41,213 nt of DNA from Planctomycetota bacterium (lineage in GTDB: Bacteria > Planctomycetota > Planctomycetia > Planctomycetales > Planctomycetaceae), in assembly GCA_003671275.1 (NCBI GenBank), contig QWPB01000169.1, positions 1-41,213 on the forward strand, written 5' to 3'. The first letter of the stretch is position 1, and each line of letters starts with the position of its first letter. A program made the translations under genes and the position numbers. This document shows positions 26,694 to 35,474 of the stretch, one piece after another. The notes beneath the pieces are model-generated. The model was not told the DNA's origin and searched no databases. It saw only the letters and a list, made by a program, of their open reading frames with translations.

Positions 26694-27675
26694 AACTGGT
26701 TCCTATGGCCCGCCACACATGCAGATCGATTTCGTCATGAACTTTGCGAACGGCTCCATCGCCCATGACACACGTCACGCTCCCGCGATGCCAACTTCGA
26801 GCGGAAATGGCTCCTTGTCCCAAACTGTGGTCGGCCCAATGATCTACGCAATCAGGAATTCGCGAGTTGGGGGCGAAGATATGATTATAGGAAGTCATTG
26901 ATTTGTCATTGGGCAACCACGAATACCCCAATATTGATGAATGGGATTCCTGCCCCGTCGCCAGTAAACAAGCAGAAATTGTTTCCGCGATAGTCTGCAG
27001 GTGACCATTCACGGCGAGTAAATCACGCGCGGGAGTGTAAATCTCGGGGTGACCATCGCCTATCAGCCGTTCACTGGCCAATACCGTTTGCGACATTCCA
27101 TCGGAGATGCTGGCCGGACCATCAATTGTCCACGGAGCCCAATAACCGTAGAGCTCGGCTTCCCCCGGTGGAGTTGGTCGTGGGCTCTGACCGTTCCGCC
27201 ACGAGGGGGAGCCGACGCTGGTTCCCTCATTCACTCGATAATTCGTACTACCCAAAGGACCATCGTCTGAAGGACAGCGGAAAATGGGGATATGAGTCCG
27301 CAATGCCTCTGGGTTTCGGGGAGACACGGGAGGCATCGGGTAAACTCGCTCCCATTCCAGTGAAAAGAATAGAGTTGACTGACCGAGTTGAGGAAGTATC
27401 TGAGTAATAAACGAGAATTCAGGTGGACCCGAGTTGTTTACTGGATTCCTGATGTACGGGGGAAACTTCCCCCGGGCAGTAGTATAGTCGTGAGTCGCAA
27501 GGCCGATTTGCCGCAAATGTGAGGCACATTGCTGCTGTCGAGCGGTCTCTCGCACTCCTTGGACTGCCGGGAGCAGCAATGCTCCCAGCAGCGAAACGAT
27601 GCCAATCGCCACAATGGACTCAACGAGGGTGAAACCGCTCACTTTCGTTCTCGGTTGTGTCCGGTGTTGCTTCAC
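26665..27675 (-). CDS. DUF1559 pseudopilin-like protein
   Basis: This 336-residue protein starts with a short basic leader and the type IV/type II pseudopilin signal GFTLVESIVAIGIVSLLGALLLPAVQGVRETARQ-like (prepilin cleavage before Phe, Glu at +5). The DUF1559 body follows and ends with the H-x9-DG motif HRGSVTCVMGDGAVRKV. Such proteins are very numerous in planctomycetes and are probably processed by prepilin peptidase and assembled or secreted at the membrane. The GTG at 27675 is chosen because ggagg stands 5 bases upstream and it leaves a 12-residue leader; an ATG at 27720 would lengthen the leader to 27. It follows the Cys-rich peptide gene by 49 bases. Confidence 0.88.
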   Translation of the reverse strand: MKQHRTQPRTKVSGFTLVESIVAIGIVSLLGALLLPAVQGVRETARQQQCASHLRQIGLATHDYTTARGKFPPYIRNPVNNSGPPEFSFITQILPQLGQSTLFFSLEWERVYPMPPVSPRNPEALRTHIPIFRCPSDDGPLGSTNYRVNEGTSVGSPSWRNGQSPRPTPPGEAELYGYWAPWTIDGPASISDGMSQTVLASERLIGDGHPEIYTPARDLLAVNGHLQTIAETISACLLATGQESHSSILGYSWLPNDKSMTSYNHIFAPNSRIPDCVDHWADHSLGQGAISARSWHRGSVTCVMGDGAVRKVHDEIDLHVWRAIGTSYGAEIVSDF

Positions 27676-27724
27676 ATCCCCCTCCCGTTCAGAGGCATAA
27701 GCACGATCAGCCGTGGGCATATCA

Positions 27725-28138
27725 TTACTCTGGTGCCCCACCGCCACCGCCTCCAGTCACAGTGGTGTAAGTGTAAAGCACCTGGCCAGCGTTATTTGAA
27801 CACCAGTTGGTAAAATCAACGGCTCCGGTGCCATTGAGACAATCCTGTTCCGAGTTGTACCGTTTGAGGTTCCCGCCGCAGTCGCCAAAGTTCTCTTCGC
27901 AGTCGAATCCCGATGCGGGATCGTCGCACTTCTGAGTAAACGGGCTAGGGGATTCGAAGCACTTTCCATAATACACCGTGTTATTCATGGTGATCTCCTG
28001 GCATGACTTACAGGGAGTCGTGCTGGGATAGTCCGTTGACTTTGTGTCTTGGAACATATCCCCGGCCCAGCCGAATTGGTAGATTGCCAAAGAGGTCAAC
28101 CCCATTGTGGCCCGGATTATCGTGGATCGTTTCAACAT
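27725..28138 (-). CDS. Small secreted cysteine-rich protein, Gly-rich tail
   Basis: I do not recognise a family for this 137-residue protein. It has a signal peptide (basic start MLKRSTIIRATMG, hydrophobic stretch, cleavage near residue 26, GWA-GD). The mature part has eight cysteines (PCKSC, GKC, QKC, FDC, GDC, QDC, NWC), an even number that suggests disulfide bonds after export. It ends in TVTGGGGGGAPE. The mature chain has few basic residues. The ATG at 28138 is preferred to the one at 28141 because gggagg then stands 6 bases upstream. It lies between the LolA-like and DUF1559 genes and may be a partner or cargo of either. Confidence 0.75.
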   Translation of the reverse strand: MLKRSTIIRATMGLTSLAIYQFGWAGDMFQDTKSTDYPSTTPCKSCQEITMNNTVYYGKCFESPSPFTQKCDDPASGFDCEENFGDCGGNLKRYNSEQDCLNGTGAVDFTNWCSNNAGQVLYTYTTVTGGGGGGAPE

Positions 28139-28159
28139 CATCTGCCTCCCGATGAGAGT

Positions 28160-29245
28160 TCACGACTGACGCAGTTTCCAGAGTGAGTAGGCACTCATGA
28201 AAAACAACCCCAGTCCGCCCAAGGTCAGCCCAATCATGATTGGGCTGGGAAATCGCGGACGAGCATCGACCACGCTGATCGTACCCGGAGCCATTGTTTT
28301 GACGGACAGAGACCCCTTTTGGGCGCGGACCGTTTTGCGAGCGGCGTCACGCTGTGCGGCATCACGCTTGCGAACGGCCCTCATGGCAGCTTCATTGTCG
28401 AGGTCGATCAACTCGTACCCCTGCGGTAAAGCCGGACGGAACACGGTAGACGCGATGGGCTTGTTGATCGCGACCGATTGAACCCGCAATATCTGAAGTT
28501 CTTGGTTAACCTTGAATTGAATTTCCCAAGGAAACCAGGCCCCTTCTGCTTCGACTCGCTGAAACTTCAGCACTTCCGTTTGTCGATATGAAAAATCCTT
28601 GAGCCGTCGAGGAAGATGACCGTGTTGCGGATCCAGCCAGACCGTCATCGGTAAATCGTTCTGAGCCGCGATTCCAGGGTAGGGAAAGTCGATTCGCCAA
28701 CAAGCGTGTTCGCCGACTTGATCCGGGCCGACGAGCCGCGCGCGGTCCGTCGACAAGAGTGTGACCAGATTGAGGTGCGGCAGCTGTAATCGCCCAGCTG
28801 TGAAGTAATGCCCAAGAATTTGGCCTGGAGTGAAACAGGATTTTAAATTGTCGGCATACTCCGCAGGATCATCTTGAAAGAATAAGCGTCGCTTGCGGTG
28901 ATCCAGATTCCAGACATGTGCTCCATCATAAGACTCCACGGAGCCTGGAAATTGATTCCCGCTCGGAAAGATGGCGGAAAAATGCTCGATGCCAGATTTC
29001 CGACCTTCAACGGCCCAGTGGGATGTTGTGAGGCGGGGATAGCTCCGCCCCGGTTCTAATTCCGGGGGAAGTGGGTATTCGATCTCATACCGACAGTCGA
29101 TCGACTGTATCGCCTCGAACGACTGCTTGTATTGAGTAACGATCTGCTCCAGAGACTCTTCGACTGCCCACGAAGAGGATGCTCCAGAGCATGTCAGAAA
29201 CAGGATAACACCTGCCATAACTACACTTCGGGAAGATCGCAACAC
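28160..29245 (-). CDS. Secreted LolA/MucB-like protein with C-terminal membrane anchor
   Basis: This 361-residue protein has a signal peptide (cleavage near residue 27, SWA-VE). A domain follows of the kind seen in outer-membrane lipoprotein carrier-like (LolA/RseB fold) proteins: YKQSFEAIQSIDCRYEIEY, ESYDGAHVWNLD, CWRIDFPYPG, and TVWLDPQHGHLPRRLKDF. A basic linker and a C-terminal membrane helix (about 335-356) end it. It may bind lipid or lipoprotein at the outer face of the membrane, but the assignment rests on fold-like features. The GTG at 29245 has ggagg 9 bases upstream and a promoter at 29283-29311; an upstream TTG at 29269 would fall almost at the transcript start. First gene of a four-gene unit. 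Confidence 0.7.
   Translation of the reverse strand: MLRSSRSVVMAGVILFLTCSGASSSWAVEESLEQIVTQYKQSFEAIQSIDCRYEIEYPLPPELEPGRSYPRLTTSHWAVEGRKSGIEHFSAIFPSGNQFPGSVESYDGAHVWNLDHRKRRLFFQDDPAEYADNLKSCFTPGQILGHYFTAGRLQLPHLNLVTLLSTDRARLVGPDQVGEHACWRIDFPYPGIAAQNDLPMTVWLDPQHGHLPRRLKDFSYRQTEVLKFQRVEAEGAWFPWEIQFKVNQELQILRVQSVAINKPIASTVFRPALPQGYELIDLDNEAAMRAVRKRDAAQRDAARKTVRAQKGSLSVKTMAPGTISVVDARPRFPSPIMIGLTLGGLGLFFMSAYSLWKLRQS
28226..28247. repeat. 22-bp perfect palindrome inside a coding region
   Basis: Both strands read identically over 22 bases centred on catg, with arms cagcccaatca. It lies in the codons for SPIMIGL near the membrane anchor of the LolA-like protein. No function is assigned. A perfect half-site of 11 bases is unlikely by chance in a window this size. 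Confidence 0.7.
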
Positions 29246-29282
29246 GATGCGGCACCTCCAAATCAACAATCAATATTTCCGC

Positions 29283-29311
29283 ATCTTACATACACACACA
29301 CGGTATGTCAA
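29283..29311 (-). promoter_or_regulatory. Sigma70-type promoter of the LolA-like/DUF1559 unit
   Basis: On the minus strand TTGACA (29306-29311, perfect) and TAAGAT (29283-29288, 4 of 6) are 17 bases apart. The spacer contains a GTGTGTGTGT run. Transcription would begin near 29276, about 30 bases before the GTG start at 29245. No other strong promoter is seen before the later genes of the unit. Confidence 0.7.
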
Positions 29312-29435
29312 TCGATTCGATTGAAAGGCCACGGCGGACCAGTTTGTGAAACTGCCAGTTCGAGAGGGCGAAACTCCTGCCGCGCGGTAGGTCACAACTC
29401 CAATTCTTGGACTGGGCGCACACTCGAGGGCCACC

Positions 29436-31439
29436 CTAAGCGGCGTCTTTGGCCGGAGCCGCGGGTCGGATCGACTTGTTCCCCTTCGGCGTCCGGGCCT
29501 TCATGTTAAACAGACCGAAGATCTCCCCGGCGTTCAGGCTCAGCGAGGCGTTCGTGTTGTCCCCTTCACCCAGGACGCGGTGGAACATGTCGCGTTTCTC
29601 GTTCAGCACCTTGTCGATCCGCTCCTCGATCGTGTCCTTGCAGATGAACTTGCTCACGATCACCTGACTCTTACAGCCGATGCGATGGGCGCGGTTGATC
29701 GCCTGGTCCTCAACCGCCGGGTTCCACCAGCGGTCGTATAGGAATACATACCCCGCGAATTGCAGATTGAGCCCCACAGCCCCGGTGCCATAGCTCATCA
29801 GGATGATGTGCGAATCGGGATCGTTCTTGAACTTGGTCAGGATCGGCTCGCGCTTCGGCGTCGGAATGCCGCCGTGGTACACGAGACAGCCATACGGCCG
29901 CATTCGCTCTTCGAGCCAGTCGATCGTCTTCGTCCACTGGCTGAACAGGATCGCCTTGCCGCCGGACGCTGCGATTTCTTCCATGTCAGCTTGCAGGCGT
30001 TCGAGCTTCGATGACTCTTGCGTGAGCGGGTCGTAGTTGGAGATTTGCTTGAGCCGCAGCACCAGTTCGAACACGTTCTGGATCGAGACCTCATCGCCCA
30101 TGTCATTGAGCCGCATGATCCCCTCCTTCTCGGCCGCGTCGTAGGCGATGCGCTGGGCCGGGGAGAGTTCGATGATCTCATCGCGGTCGAGACGCGGCGG
30201 CATGTCCTTCATCACGAGGTCTTTGGTCCGCCGCAGGATAAACTCGCGGCTGAGCTGGGAGAGCTGGCGGATGTCGGGATTGGCCCCCGGCGGAATGACC
30301 CCCATGAACTCGAACAGCGACGACATCTCCTCGGGGCGATTCTCGATCGGCGTCCCGGTGAGGCAGACGCTGCGGCCACGCGGGATTGAGCGGATCGTTT
30401 TGGAGGTGAGTGAATCGCGATTCTTGGTGCGTTGGGCCTCGTCGAGGACCACGAGGTCGAACCGTGGCAACGGGCAGGGGGCTTCCGGTTGGGCGAGGCC
30501 CGTGGTCGAAGCCGGTTCGCCATCGATGAACGTCTGGCACTCAACCTCGGTCCGCCGTCCGAGCCCATCACGGAGGTCATGGCCGTTCTTGACGGCCTCG
30601 GCAATCATCGCCTGATAGTCGCGGACGACGACCTCATAGTTGGCCAGCAGCACATGTGCCCCCGGCATCCGCCACGTCAGGTTGCGGCGAAACCCGTCAC
30701 CCTCGACGGTCGTGACCGGGATCTCTTCCGCCCAGGTTTTGAACTCGCGCTGCCAGTTCGGAATCAGCGGCTTGGGGCAGACGAGCAGCACCCGCCGTAC
30801 CTGCCCCGCTCGCAACAGGAGCCGCAAAGCCGTGATCATCTGCATCGTCTTACCGAGACCCATTTCATCGGCCAGCAGCGCTGCTTTGTTAGCGAACAGC
30901 CACGCGATTCCTTCGTATTGATATTGGAAGGGCTCGAACGGCATGATAAGTTCCTGCCCCTTGAGCCAGTTTTCAAGTGGGGGCTGGAGCAGAAAGAACA
31001 ACCGATCCTGAACCGAGAGGGCATCCTGCGGCGGGCGGATCTTGGTTCGTTTTGTTGGTAGTGTCGGTGGGCCTCCCGCCATTTCTTCCACGGGAGTTTC
31101 TGGACCAATTTCCTTGAGTTCCGTGGCCCCTTCAGCCACGGGAATCGCGGGGGCCACCGGGATGAATTCGATCCCGGCAGGAAATGTCAGACCAAACGTT
31201 CGCACCTTGCCCCACGACGGGCGCCAGGTCGGGACGAATCCGGCGGTATTGAGCAGCGTCTTCGCCTCAGCCGACACGACCGGTGGCCGCTGCAGAGCGC
31301 TGTTCATTCCGGTGATGTGGATGCCGGGAGCAGCGAGGGCAAGGGAGGTCTTCATGACCTGAATCGGTGAATCTGCGGAGGATTCGTTCAACAACAGGAA
31401 GCCCTCCTGGAGATGACTGGCCAATTGGTGGTCCCCCAT
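29436..31439 (-). CDS. SNF2-family (DEAD/DEAH) helicase-like ATPase
   Basis: The 667-residue protein has all SNF2 motor motifs: Walker A DEMGLGKT (191-198), [38 protein letters not shown], and the last motif [17 protein letters not shown]. About 160 residues before the motor carry no domain I know, and the C-terminus is basic ([15 protein letters not shown]). SNF2 proteins move along double-stranded DNA or remodel protein-DNA complexes. There is no SWIM zinc finger and no restriction or methylase gene beside it. The gene upstream (31540-32052) is on the same strand, about 100 bases away, and is likely its partner. Confidence 0.92.
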   Translation of the reverse strand: MGDHQLASHLQEGFLLLNESSADSPIQVMKTSLALAAPGIHITGMNSALQRPPVVSAEAKTLLNTAGFVPTWRPSWGKVRTFGLTFPAGIEFIPVAPAIPVAEGATELKEIGPETPVEEMAGGPPTLPTKRTKIRPPQDALSVQDRLFFLLQPPLENWLKGQELIMPFEPFQYQYEGIAWLFANKAALLADEMGLGKTMQMITALRLLLRAGQVRRVLLVCPKPLIPNWQREFKTWAEEIPVTTVEGDGFRRNLTWRMPGAHVLLANYEVVVRDYQAMIAEAVKNGHDLRDGLGRRTEVECQTFIDGEPASTTGLAQPEAPCPLPRFDLVVLDEAQRTKNRDSLTSKTIRSIPRGRSVCLTGTPIENRPEEMSSLFEFMGVIPPGANPDIRQLSQLSREFILRRTKDLVMKDMPPRLDRDEIIELSPAQRIAYDAAEKEGIMRLNDMGDEVSIQNVFELVLRLKQISNYDPLTQESSKLERLQADMEEIAASGGKAILFSQWTKTIDWLEERMRPYGCLVYHGGIPTPKREPILTKFKNDPDSHIILMSYGTGAVGLNLQFAGYVFLYDRWWNPAVEDQAINRAHRIGCKSQVIVSKFICKDTIEERIDKVLNEKRDMFHRVLGEGDNTNASLSLNAGEIFGLFNMKARTPKGNKSIRPAAPAKDAA

Positions 31440-31539
31440 CCCGGAGGGATGCCAGACGGTTGGAGGCGATCTGCCATCCCTCCGGGGTCGCTCTCTGGCT
31501 GACCGCGAACGACTGATCGCTGAGAGCTTTTCCTCCCAC

Positions 31540-32052
31540 TCATGCCGCCGCCCCCGCGCGGAGCGTCTCTTGCAGCGCTTCCCGCACGCGCTCCAGCGGC
31601 TCGGTCAGGTCCGCATCCCCCGGAAACGATTTCGCAATCTCCGTGACCAATTCCAGGTCGCTTCCGAAATCCCCCGGCAGCCGTAACTGGTGGGCTCCCG
31701 CTCGGATCGTTCCCTCTTCGGTCCGGGGCGACTTCGGCAGAATCAGTGCCACGGGCAACGCGATCACCGACCGCAACACCAGCATCTCTGGCTGGTCACA
31801 TACGATCAATTGCGGCTTGACCTGCAACCGTTCGTACAGCGTCTTCCCGATCAACTCGGCACACACGAACGAGGTCAACGTTGGGCCATAAAGAATCTCT
31901 TGCGTCCGATTGGGTCGGACCGGAGTGGTACATTGAAACTCGAGCGGTCGCCCCAGCTGGTTCGTCACGAGCAGGCCACCGACAAAGCCGGTTCCCGCCA
32001 CGTTGACCACCCCCAGGAATCCCAACTGCGCTTTGGGAGCCGCCTGTGCCAT
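31540..32052 (-). CDS. Small protein upstream of the SNF2 helicase, function unknown
   Basis: This 170-residue protein is soluble. It opens [20 protein letters not shown] and contains [34 protein letters not shown], then a region rich in hydrophobic strands ([24 protein letters not shown]) and an acidic helical C-terminus. I do not know a named domain, but from memory proteins with this opening occur in other planctomycetes, so a conserved lineage-specific role is likely. The start could also be the ATG at 32064 or a codon at 32091; 32052 is closest to a G-rich ribosome site. It precedes the SNF2 gene by about 100 bases. Confidence 0.7.
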   Translation of the reverse strand: MAQAAPKAQLGFLGVVNVAGTGFVGGLLVTNQLGRPLEFQCTTPVRPNRTQEILYGPTLTSFVCAELIGKTLYERLQVKPQLIVCDQPEMLVLRSVIALPVALILPKSPRTEEGTIRAGAHQLRLPGDFGSDLELVTEIAKSFPGDADLTEPLERVREALQETLRAGAAA

Positions 32053-32481
32053 CAAACACCCCATCCGTAGGTCCACATTGCTTTGCAGCAACGTGAGTTG
32101 ATCCGTATTGACCTCTCCCCGGTCTGCACGACTTTCAGGAGATCACCGGGAGCATCGGTTAAGCGGGGGCGAAGACTTGAAGAGACCCGCTCGGTTCAGG
32201 TCTTGCCAATCACGCGGCCGAGTGGACTTAACTACTTTTCACAAAGGCAGTTACAAACAGTGAGGCCGCAACCGTCCAGTGTTTCGCGGAAATCTTGGCC
32301 CCGTCGTAGTGGCTGTGGGAGTCGTGGGGAGAATACCGGTCCGGCAAGATGTGGGGAGTTTGCTGCTGGCGTCGTCGGAGTACGGCACGCCAGTGCCAAA
32401 GACATGTTCAATGCCGAACGGACTCCAGACACGGGGCTTTATAGCCCTTGGAAACCTCGGTGAACCACTTCACGAAGGGGC
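32053..32481. other. Intergenic region, nothing recognised
   Basis: About 430 bases lie between the Rrf2 gene (downstream side) and the small helicase-partner gene; both are on the minus strand. I find no convincing gene, no long inverted repeat and no T-tract hairpin, only a 5-bp stem around gggctttatagccc. A promoter for the helicase pair should be here, but I cannot point to it with confidence. Confidence 0.5.
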
Positions 32482-32907
32482 CTACCGCGACTCGCACAAG
32501 GGCGTCAGTCCCCCAGAATCAGCCAACAACTCATCCACCGTGGTCTCGCGAAACAATTTCTCCGTCGCCGCCAGGGCATTATCAAGCCGTCGATGCAGCG
32601 GGCAGAGCGACGTACCATGGGAGCGAATTTTCAATGGACAATGCTCAATCCGCTGGAGCGGGTCGACGACGGACACAATGTCCCAGATGGTCAGCACTTC
32701 CGGGGGGATCGCCAGAACAAATCCGCCATGTGGTCCCCGCTGCGACTGAACGATCTGGGCCTTAACCAACCCTTGCATCAGCTTGGAGAGGTAGGGCAGC
32801 GGAATTTCGGACATGTCCGAAATCTGTCGGGCAGTGCATGGCTGACCATCGCGTTGTGCAATCAACACAATCGCTCGCAGGGCGTACTCCAGCGTTTGGG
32901 AGATCAT
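32482..32907 (-). CDS. Rrf2-family transcriptional regulator
   Basis: The 141-residue protein has the Rrf2 plan: an N-terminal winged helix (MISQTLEYALRAIVLIA, then the recognition helix IPLPYLSKLMQGLVKA and wing GPHGGFVLA) and the cluster region. Aligned to IscR (Cys92, Cys98, Cys104, His107), the equivalent positions here are Cys90, Ser96, Cys102 and His105, so only the middle cysteine is replaced. It may still bind a [2Fe-2S] cluster with altered stability, or sense by another route. Targets are unknown. Two repeat sites in its promoter suggest self-regulation. The ATG at 32907 is the natural start. Confidence 0.9.
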   Translation of the reverse strand: MISQTLEYALRAIVLIAQRDGQPCTARQISDMSEIPLPYLSKLMQGLVKAQIVQSQRGPHGGFVLAIPPEVLTIWDIVSVVDPLQRIEHCPLKIRSHGTSLCPLHRRLDNALAATEKLFRETTVDELLADSGGLTPLCESR

Positions 32908-32939
32908 GATTTCGGTGATTGCCCCTGTTCGTAATTATG

Positions 32940-32981
32940 GACCTGAAGGTCAACATAGGCCGCCATCGACTCAAGGTCAAC
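32940..32981 (-). promoter_or_regulatory. Rrf2 gene promoter with two repeated operator-like sites
   Basis: On the minus strand TTGACC (32975-32980) and TATGTT (32952-32957) are 17 bases apart and would start RNA near 32945, 38 bases ahead of the ATG. The 12-mers at 32943-32954 and 32970-32981 (plus strand ctgaaggtcaac and ctcaaggtcaac) are identical but for one base and lie 27 bases apart. The nearer one extends into a perfect dyad gacct-ga-aggtc (32940-32951) over the -10 and start site. This is where a repressor such as the Rrf2 product itself could act. Confidence 0.5.
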
Positions 32982-32999
32982 AACGCGACGCACACACAT

Positions 33000-34328
33000 T
33001 CAAGGAAGGTGGTTCTGGCCACGGGGTGATTTCGAAATCGCCCGCAGGAGTTCCATGGTGCGGATGGTGGCGCCCTGTTGCCGCAGGACGAGCCCCTGGG
33101 CCAGCTGACCCACCCGACGAGCCTCGTCCGGGAAGGTGAGCAGACGCGTCACCGTCTGAGTCAGTTCCTCGGGAGAATGGACCACGATCGCCGCGTGGGC
33201 ACCTCGGAGTAGTTCCACGACCTGTCGAAAGTTGGCGGTATGGGGGCCAAACAGCACAGCGGCTCCATAGGCGGCGGGCTCGATCATGTTCTGGCCGCCT
33301 CGGTTCGTCAGACTGCCGCCGACAAATGCGATATCCGCCAGCCCCCAGCAAGCGGCCAGTTCCCCGAGTGTATTCAGCAGCAGTACCGGTGGCTGAGCGT
33401 CACTGGTCGGGGTTGATCGCGCGTGATTCGGGCACGTCCCATCGGTTCGGCACCACAGGGGCAGGTCCCGGGATCGCACCAGCTCCGCCACCTCCTGGAA
33501 CCGTTCCTGATGACGGGGAACCAGCACAAGGCGGAGCTGCGGAAACGTGGGCCGCAACGCTTCGTAGGTGTCGAGCGCATAGGCTTCCTCGGGAGCCTGC
33601 GTACTGCCCGCGATGAACACTGTTTCATTCGCTGCGATTCCGAAGGCGGTTCGAATCTCTTGGGATCGCGGATTTTGGCGGTCGGAGATCAGCCCGTCAT
33701 ATTTTGTCGAGCCAGTGACGATGACTCGATCTGCCGGGGCGCCCAGAGCCATCAATCGCTGGCCGTACTCTTCGGTCTGTACCGCGATGATCGTCAATTG
33801 CCGCAACAGCCCGCGCATCATCCAGGCGATGCGGCGGTAACCCCGAAAGCTGCGTTCACTCATTCGTCCATTGATCAGGATAACGGGGATTCGCTGGTCC
33901 GTTGCCTGACGGATGAAGTTGGGCCACAACTCGAGTTCAACAAGCACGATCATTGTAGGGCGGACGCGATCGAGGGTTCGCCGTACCGACCAGGTCAAGT
34001 CGAATGGAAAATAGATCACCTGACAGTCGGGATACTTCTCGCGAGCCACCGCGTGTCCCGTGTGGGTAGTCGTCGAGATCCAGATCTCCGCCTCAGGGTG
34101 GACTGTCCGGTACGCGGGCAGGATCGTTCGCAGGAGCAGAACTTCACCCACGCTCACCGCGTGGAACCAGATGGCGGGGCCTGTCGAGGTCCGGGTGATC
34201 CCTCGCCCCAGCAGTTTTTCGCCCCAATCGGAGCGGTTCTTATTCAGAACCAGCATCCGATAGACCAGCCAGGGACTGCACAGTCCCAGCAGCCCAAGAT
34301 ACACCAGATTGAGCAGCCAACCGATCAC
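33000..34328 (-). CDS. waaA: 3-deoxy-D-manno-octulosonic acid (Kdo) transferase
   Basis: The 442-residue glycosyltransferase has an N-terminal membrane helix (WLLNLVYLGLLGLCSPWLVY). The Kdo-transferase features follow: WFHAVSVGEV, ISTTTHTGHAVA, the segment LVELELWPNFI, INGRMSERSFRGYRR, GSTKYDG and, in the C-terminal domain, FVGGSLTNRGGQNMIEPAAYG. It adds Kdo to the lipid A precursor at the inner face of the membrane, so the organism should make LPS. The GTG at 34328 overlaps the stop of rodA by 4 bases (gtga), which fits coupled translation and gives the normal length; the frame stays open upstream to 34655 but runs through rodA. Confidence 0.92.
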   Translation of the reverse strand: MIGWLLNLVYLGLLGLCSPWLVYRMLVLNKNRSDWGEKLLGRGITRTSTGPAIWFHAVSVGEVLLLRTILPAYRTVHPEAEIWISTTTHTGHAVAREKYPDCQVIYFPFDLTWSVRRTLDRVRPTMIVLVELELWPNFIRQATDQRIPVILINGRMSERSFRGYRRIAWMMRGLLRQLTIIAVQTEEYGQRLMALGAPADRVIVTGSTKYDGLISDRQNPRSQEIRTAFGIAANETVFIAGSTQAPEEAYALDTYEALRPTFPQLRLVLVPRHQERFQEVAELVRSRDLPLWCRTDGTCPNHARSTPTSDAQPPVLLLNTLGELAACWGLADIAFVGGSLTNRGGQNMIEPAAYGAAVLFGPHTANFRQVVELLRGAHAAIVVHSPEELTQTVTRLLTFPDEARRVGQLAQGLVLRQQGATIRTMELLRAISKSPRGQNHLP

Positions 34329-35461
34329 GCGACGGCGGGCTCCTGAAAGCGGAACGGATCCCCCGCCAGTTCGTAGTCGGGCCGCAACCCGATACTGCCG
34401 AGGAGTCCCAGTGAGATCGCAACCGTTAACAGGCTCGACCCCCCGGCACTCATCAGAGGCAGCGTAATCCCCGTGATGGGCATCAGCCCGACGGTCACTC
34501 CGGTATTCACGACGACCTGTGTTCCCAACAGGACGGTCACACCGGTGGCGACCAGCCGACCAAAGGGCTCTTCGGTACGGGCCGCGATCATGAAACCCGT
34601 GGCAATCAGTGTCATGTAGACCCCCAGCACGGCCAAGCAGCCACGGAGTCCCCACCGCTCTCCCACCAGACAGAAAACGAAGTCACTTCGTGACGCAGGC
34701 AAGTGATAAGCCCGGGGGTCATTGACCGAGACACCGTTGACATCACTGCCCCACAGCCCCCCCAGGGCCAGCATCTGTTTGGCCTGATGCAGCTGGTAAT
34801 CGTCCGCACTGAGCGAGACCCCGTCGGCCTGCTGAAACAGGACCGTCACGCGCGAGCGCTGCTCGGCATTCATGCAGAGCCAGATGACGGGGAGACAGAC
34901 CACCCCCATGGCCAGGACCGCTGCCAACGACTTCCAGCGGGCCCCTGCGGCGAACAGCATCCCAAACAGCACAGGAAAGAACAGCAGGGCGGTTCCCAGA
35001 TCGGGCTCGCGCAAGATCAGCACAACGGGCACAAACGTGAGCCCGAACGGCGTGACCAGCCCCCACCAGGTCCGATGATTCCGGCTGTACATCAGGTAAT
35101 GCGCCAATGTCAGGATCAGCGACAACTTCATGAGTTCGGATGGCTGGAAATCGGCAAACCCCAGCGGAATCCAGCCGCGGGCGCCGTTCCGGGGCGGGCA
35201 GAAAAAGACCACGCACAACAGTCCCAGTGAGACTGCATATAAGCCATAACTCCAACGACGCAGCGGACGGTAATGCACACACAACGGTACTAGAAACGCG
35301 GGAGTTGCCAGGGCAATCCAGAGCAACTGCCTGGGCAACATTCCCGTTCCCGATGCCAGGGCATCACCCCGCGAAATTCCTGCCAGTCCAGCGCACAGCA
35401 ACAGAGCGGCACACAGTGCCACCATGGCGGTCCAGAACTTGGATGGCCAGCCCCCGGTCAC
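34325..35461 (-). CDS. rodA: FtsW/RodA/SpoVE-family peptidoglycan polymerase
   Basis: This 378-residue protein has about ten membrane helices and the SEDS-family landmarks: NGARGWIPLGFADFQPSELMK, REPDLGTALLF, an extracellular loop with GLWGSDVNG, HLPASRSDFVFCLVGE, and NTGVTVGLMPITGITLPLMSAGGSS. These polymerise glycan strands of peptidoglycan, with a partner class B PBP, in the cytoplasmic membrane. The PITGITLPLMS form suits RodA better than FtsW. The start is GTG at 35461, with aggaagga about 6 bases upstream. It lies 13 bases after the FkbM gene and overlaps waaA by 4 bases. The mreB/C/D and PBP2 genes are not in view. Confidence 0.9.
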   Translation of the reverse strand: MTGGWPSKFWTAMVALCAALLLCAGLAGISRGDALASGTGMLPRQLLWIALATPAFLVPLCVHYRPLRRWSYGLYAVSLGLLCVVFFCPPRNGARGWIPLGFADFQPSELMKLSLILTLAHYLMYSRNHRTWWGLVTPFGLTFVPVVLILREPDLGTALLFFPVLFGMLFAAGARWKSLAAVLAMGVVCLPVIWLCMNAEQRSRVTVLFQQADGVSLSADDYQLHQAKQMLALGGLWGSDVNGVSVNDPRAYHLPASRSDFVFCLVGERWGLRGCLAVLGVYMTLIATGFMIAARTEEPFGRLVATGVTVLLGTQVVVNTGVTVGLMPITGITLPLMSAGGSSLLTVAISLGLLGSIGLRPDYELAGDPFRFQEPAVA

Positions 35462-35474
35462 GGATAGTCCTTCC

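Noticed and set aside
32232-32432. 66-codon minus-strand frame between the Rrf2 and helicase-partner genes
   Set aside because: Cys/Arg/Pro-rich translation, no ribosome site and no recognisable feature.
34329-34655. N-terminal extension of the Kdo transferase
   Set aside because: It lies inside rodA in another frame and is Arg/Gly-rich; the GTG at 34328 gives the normal membrane anchor.
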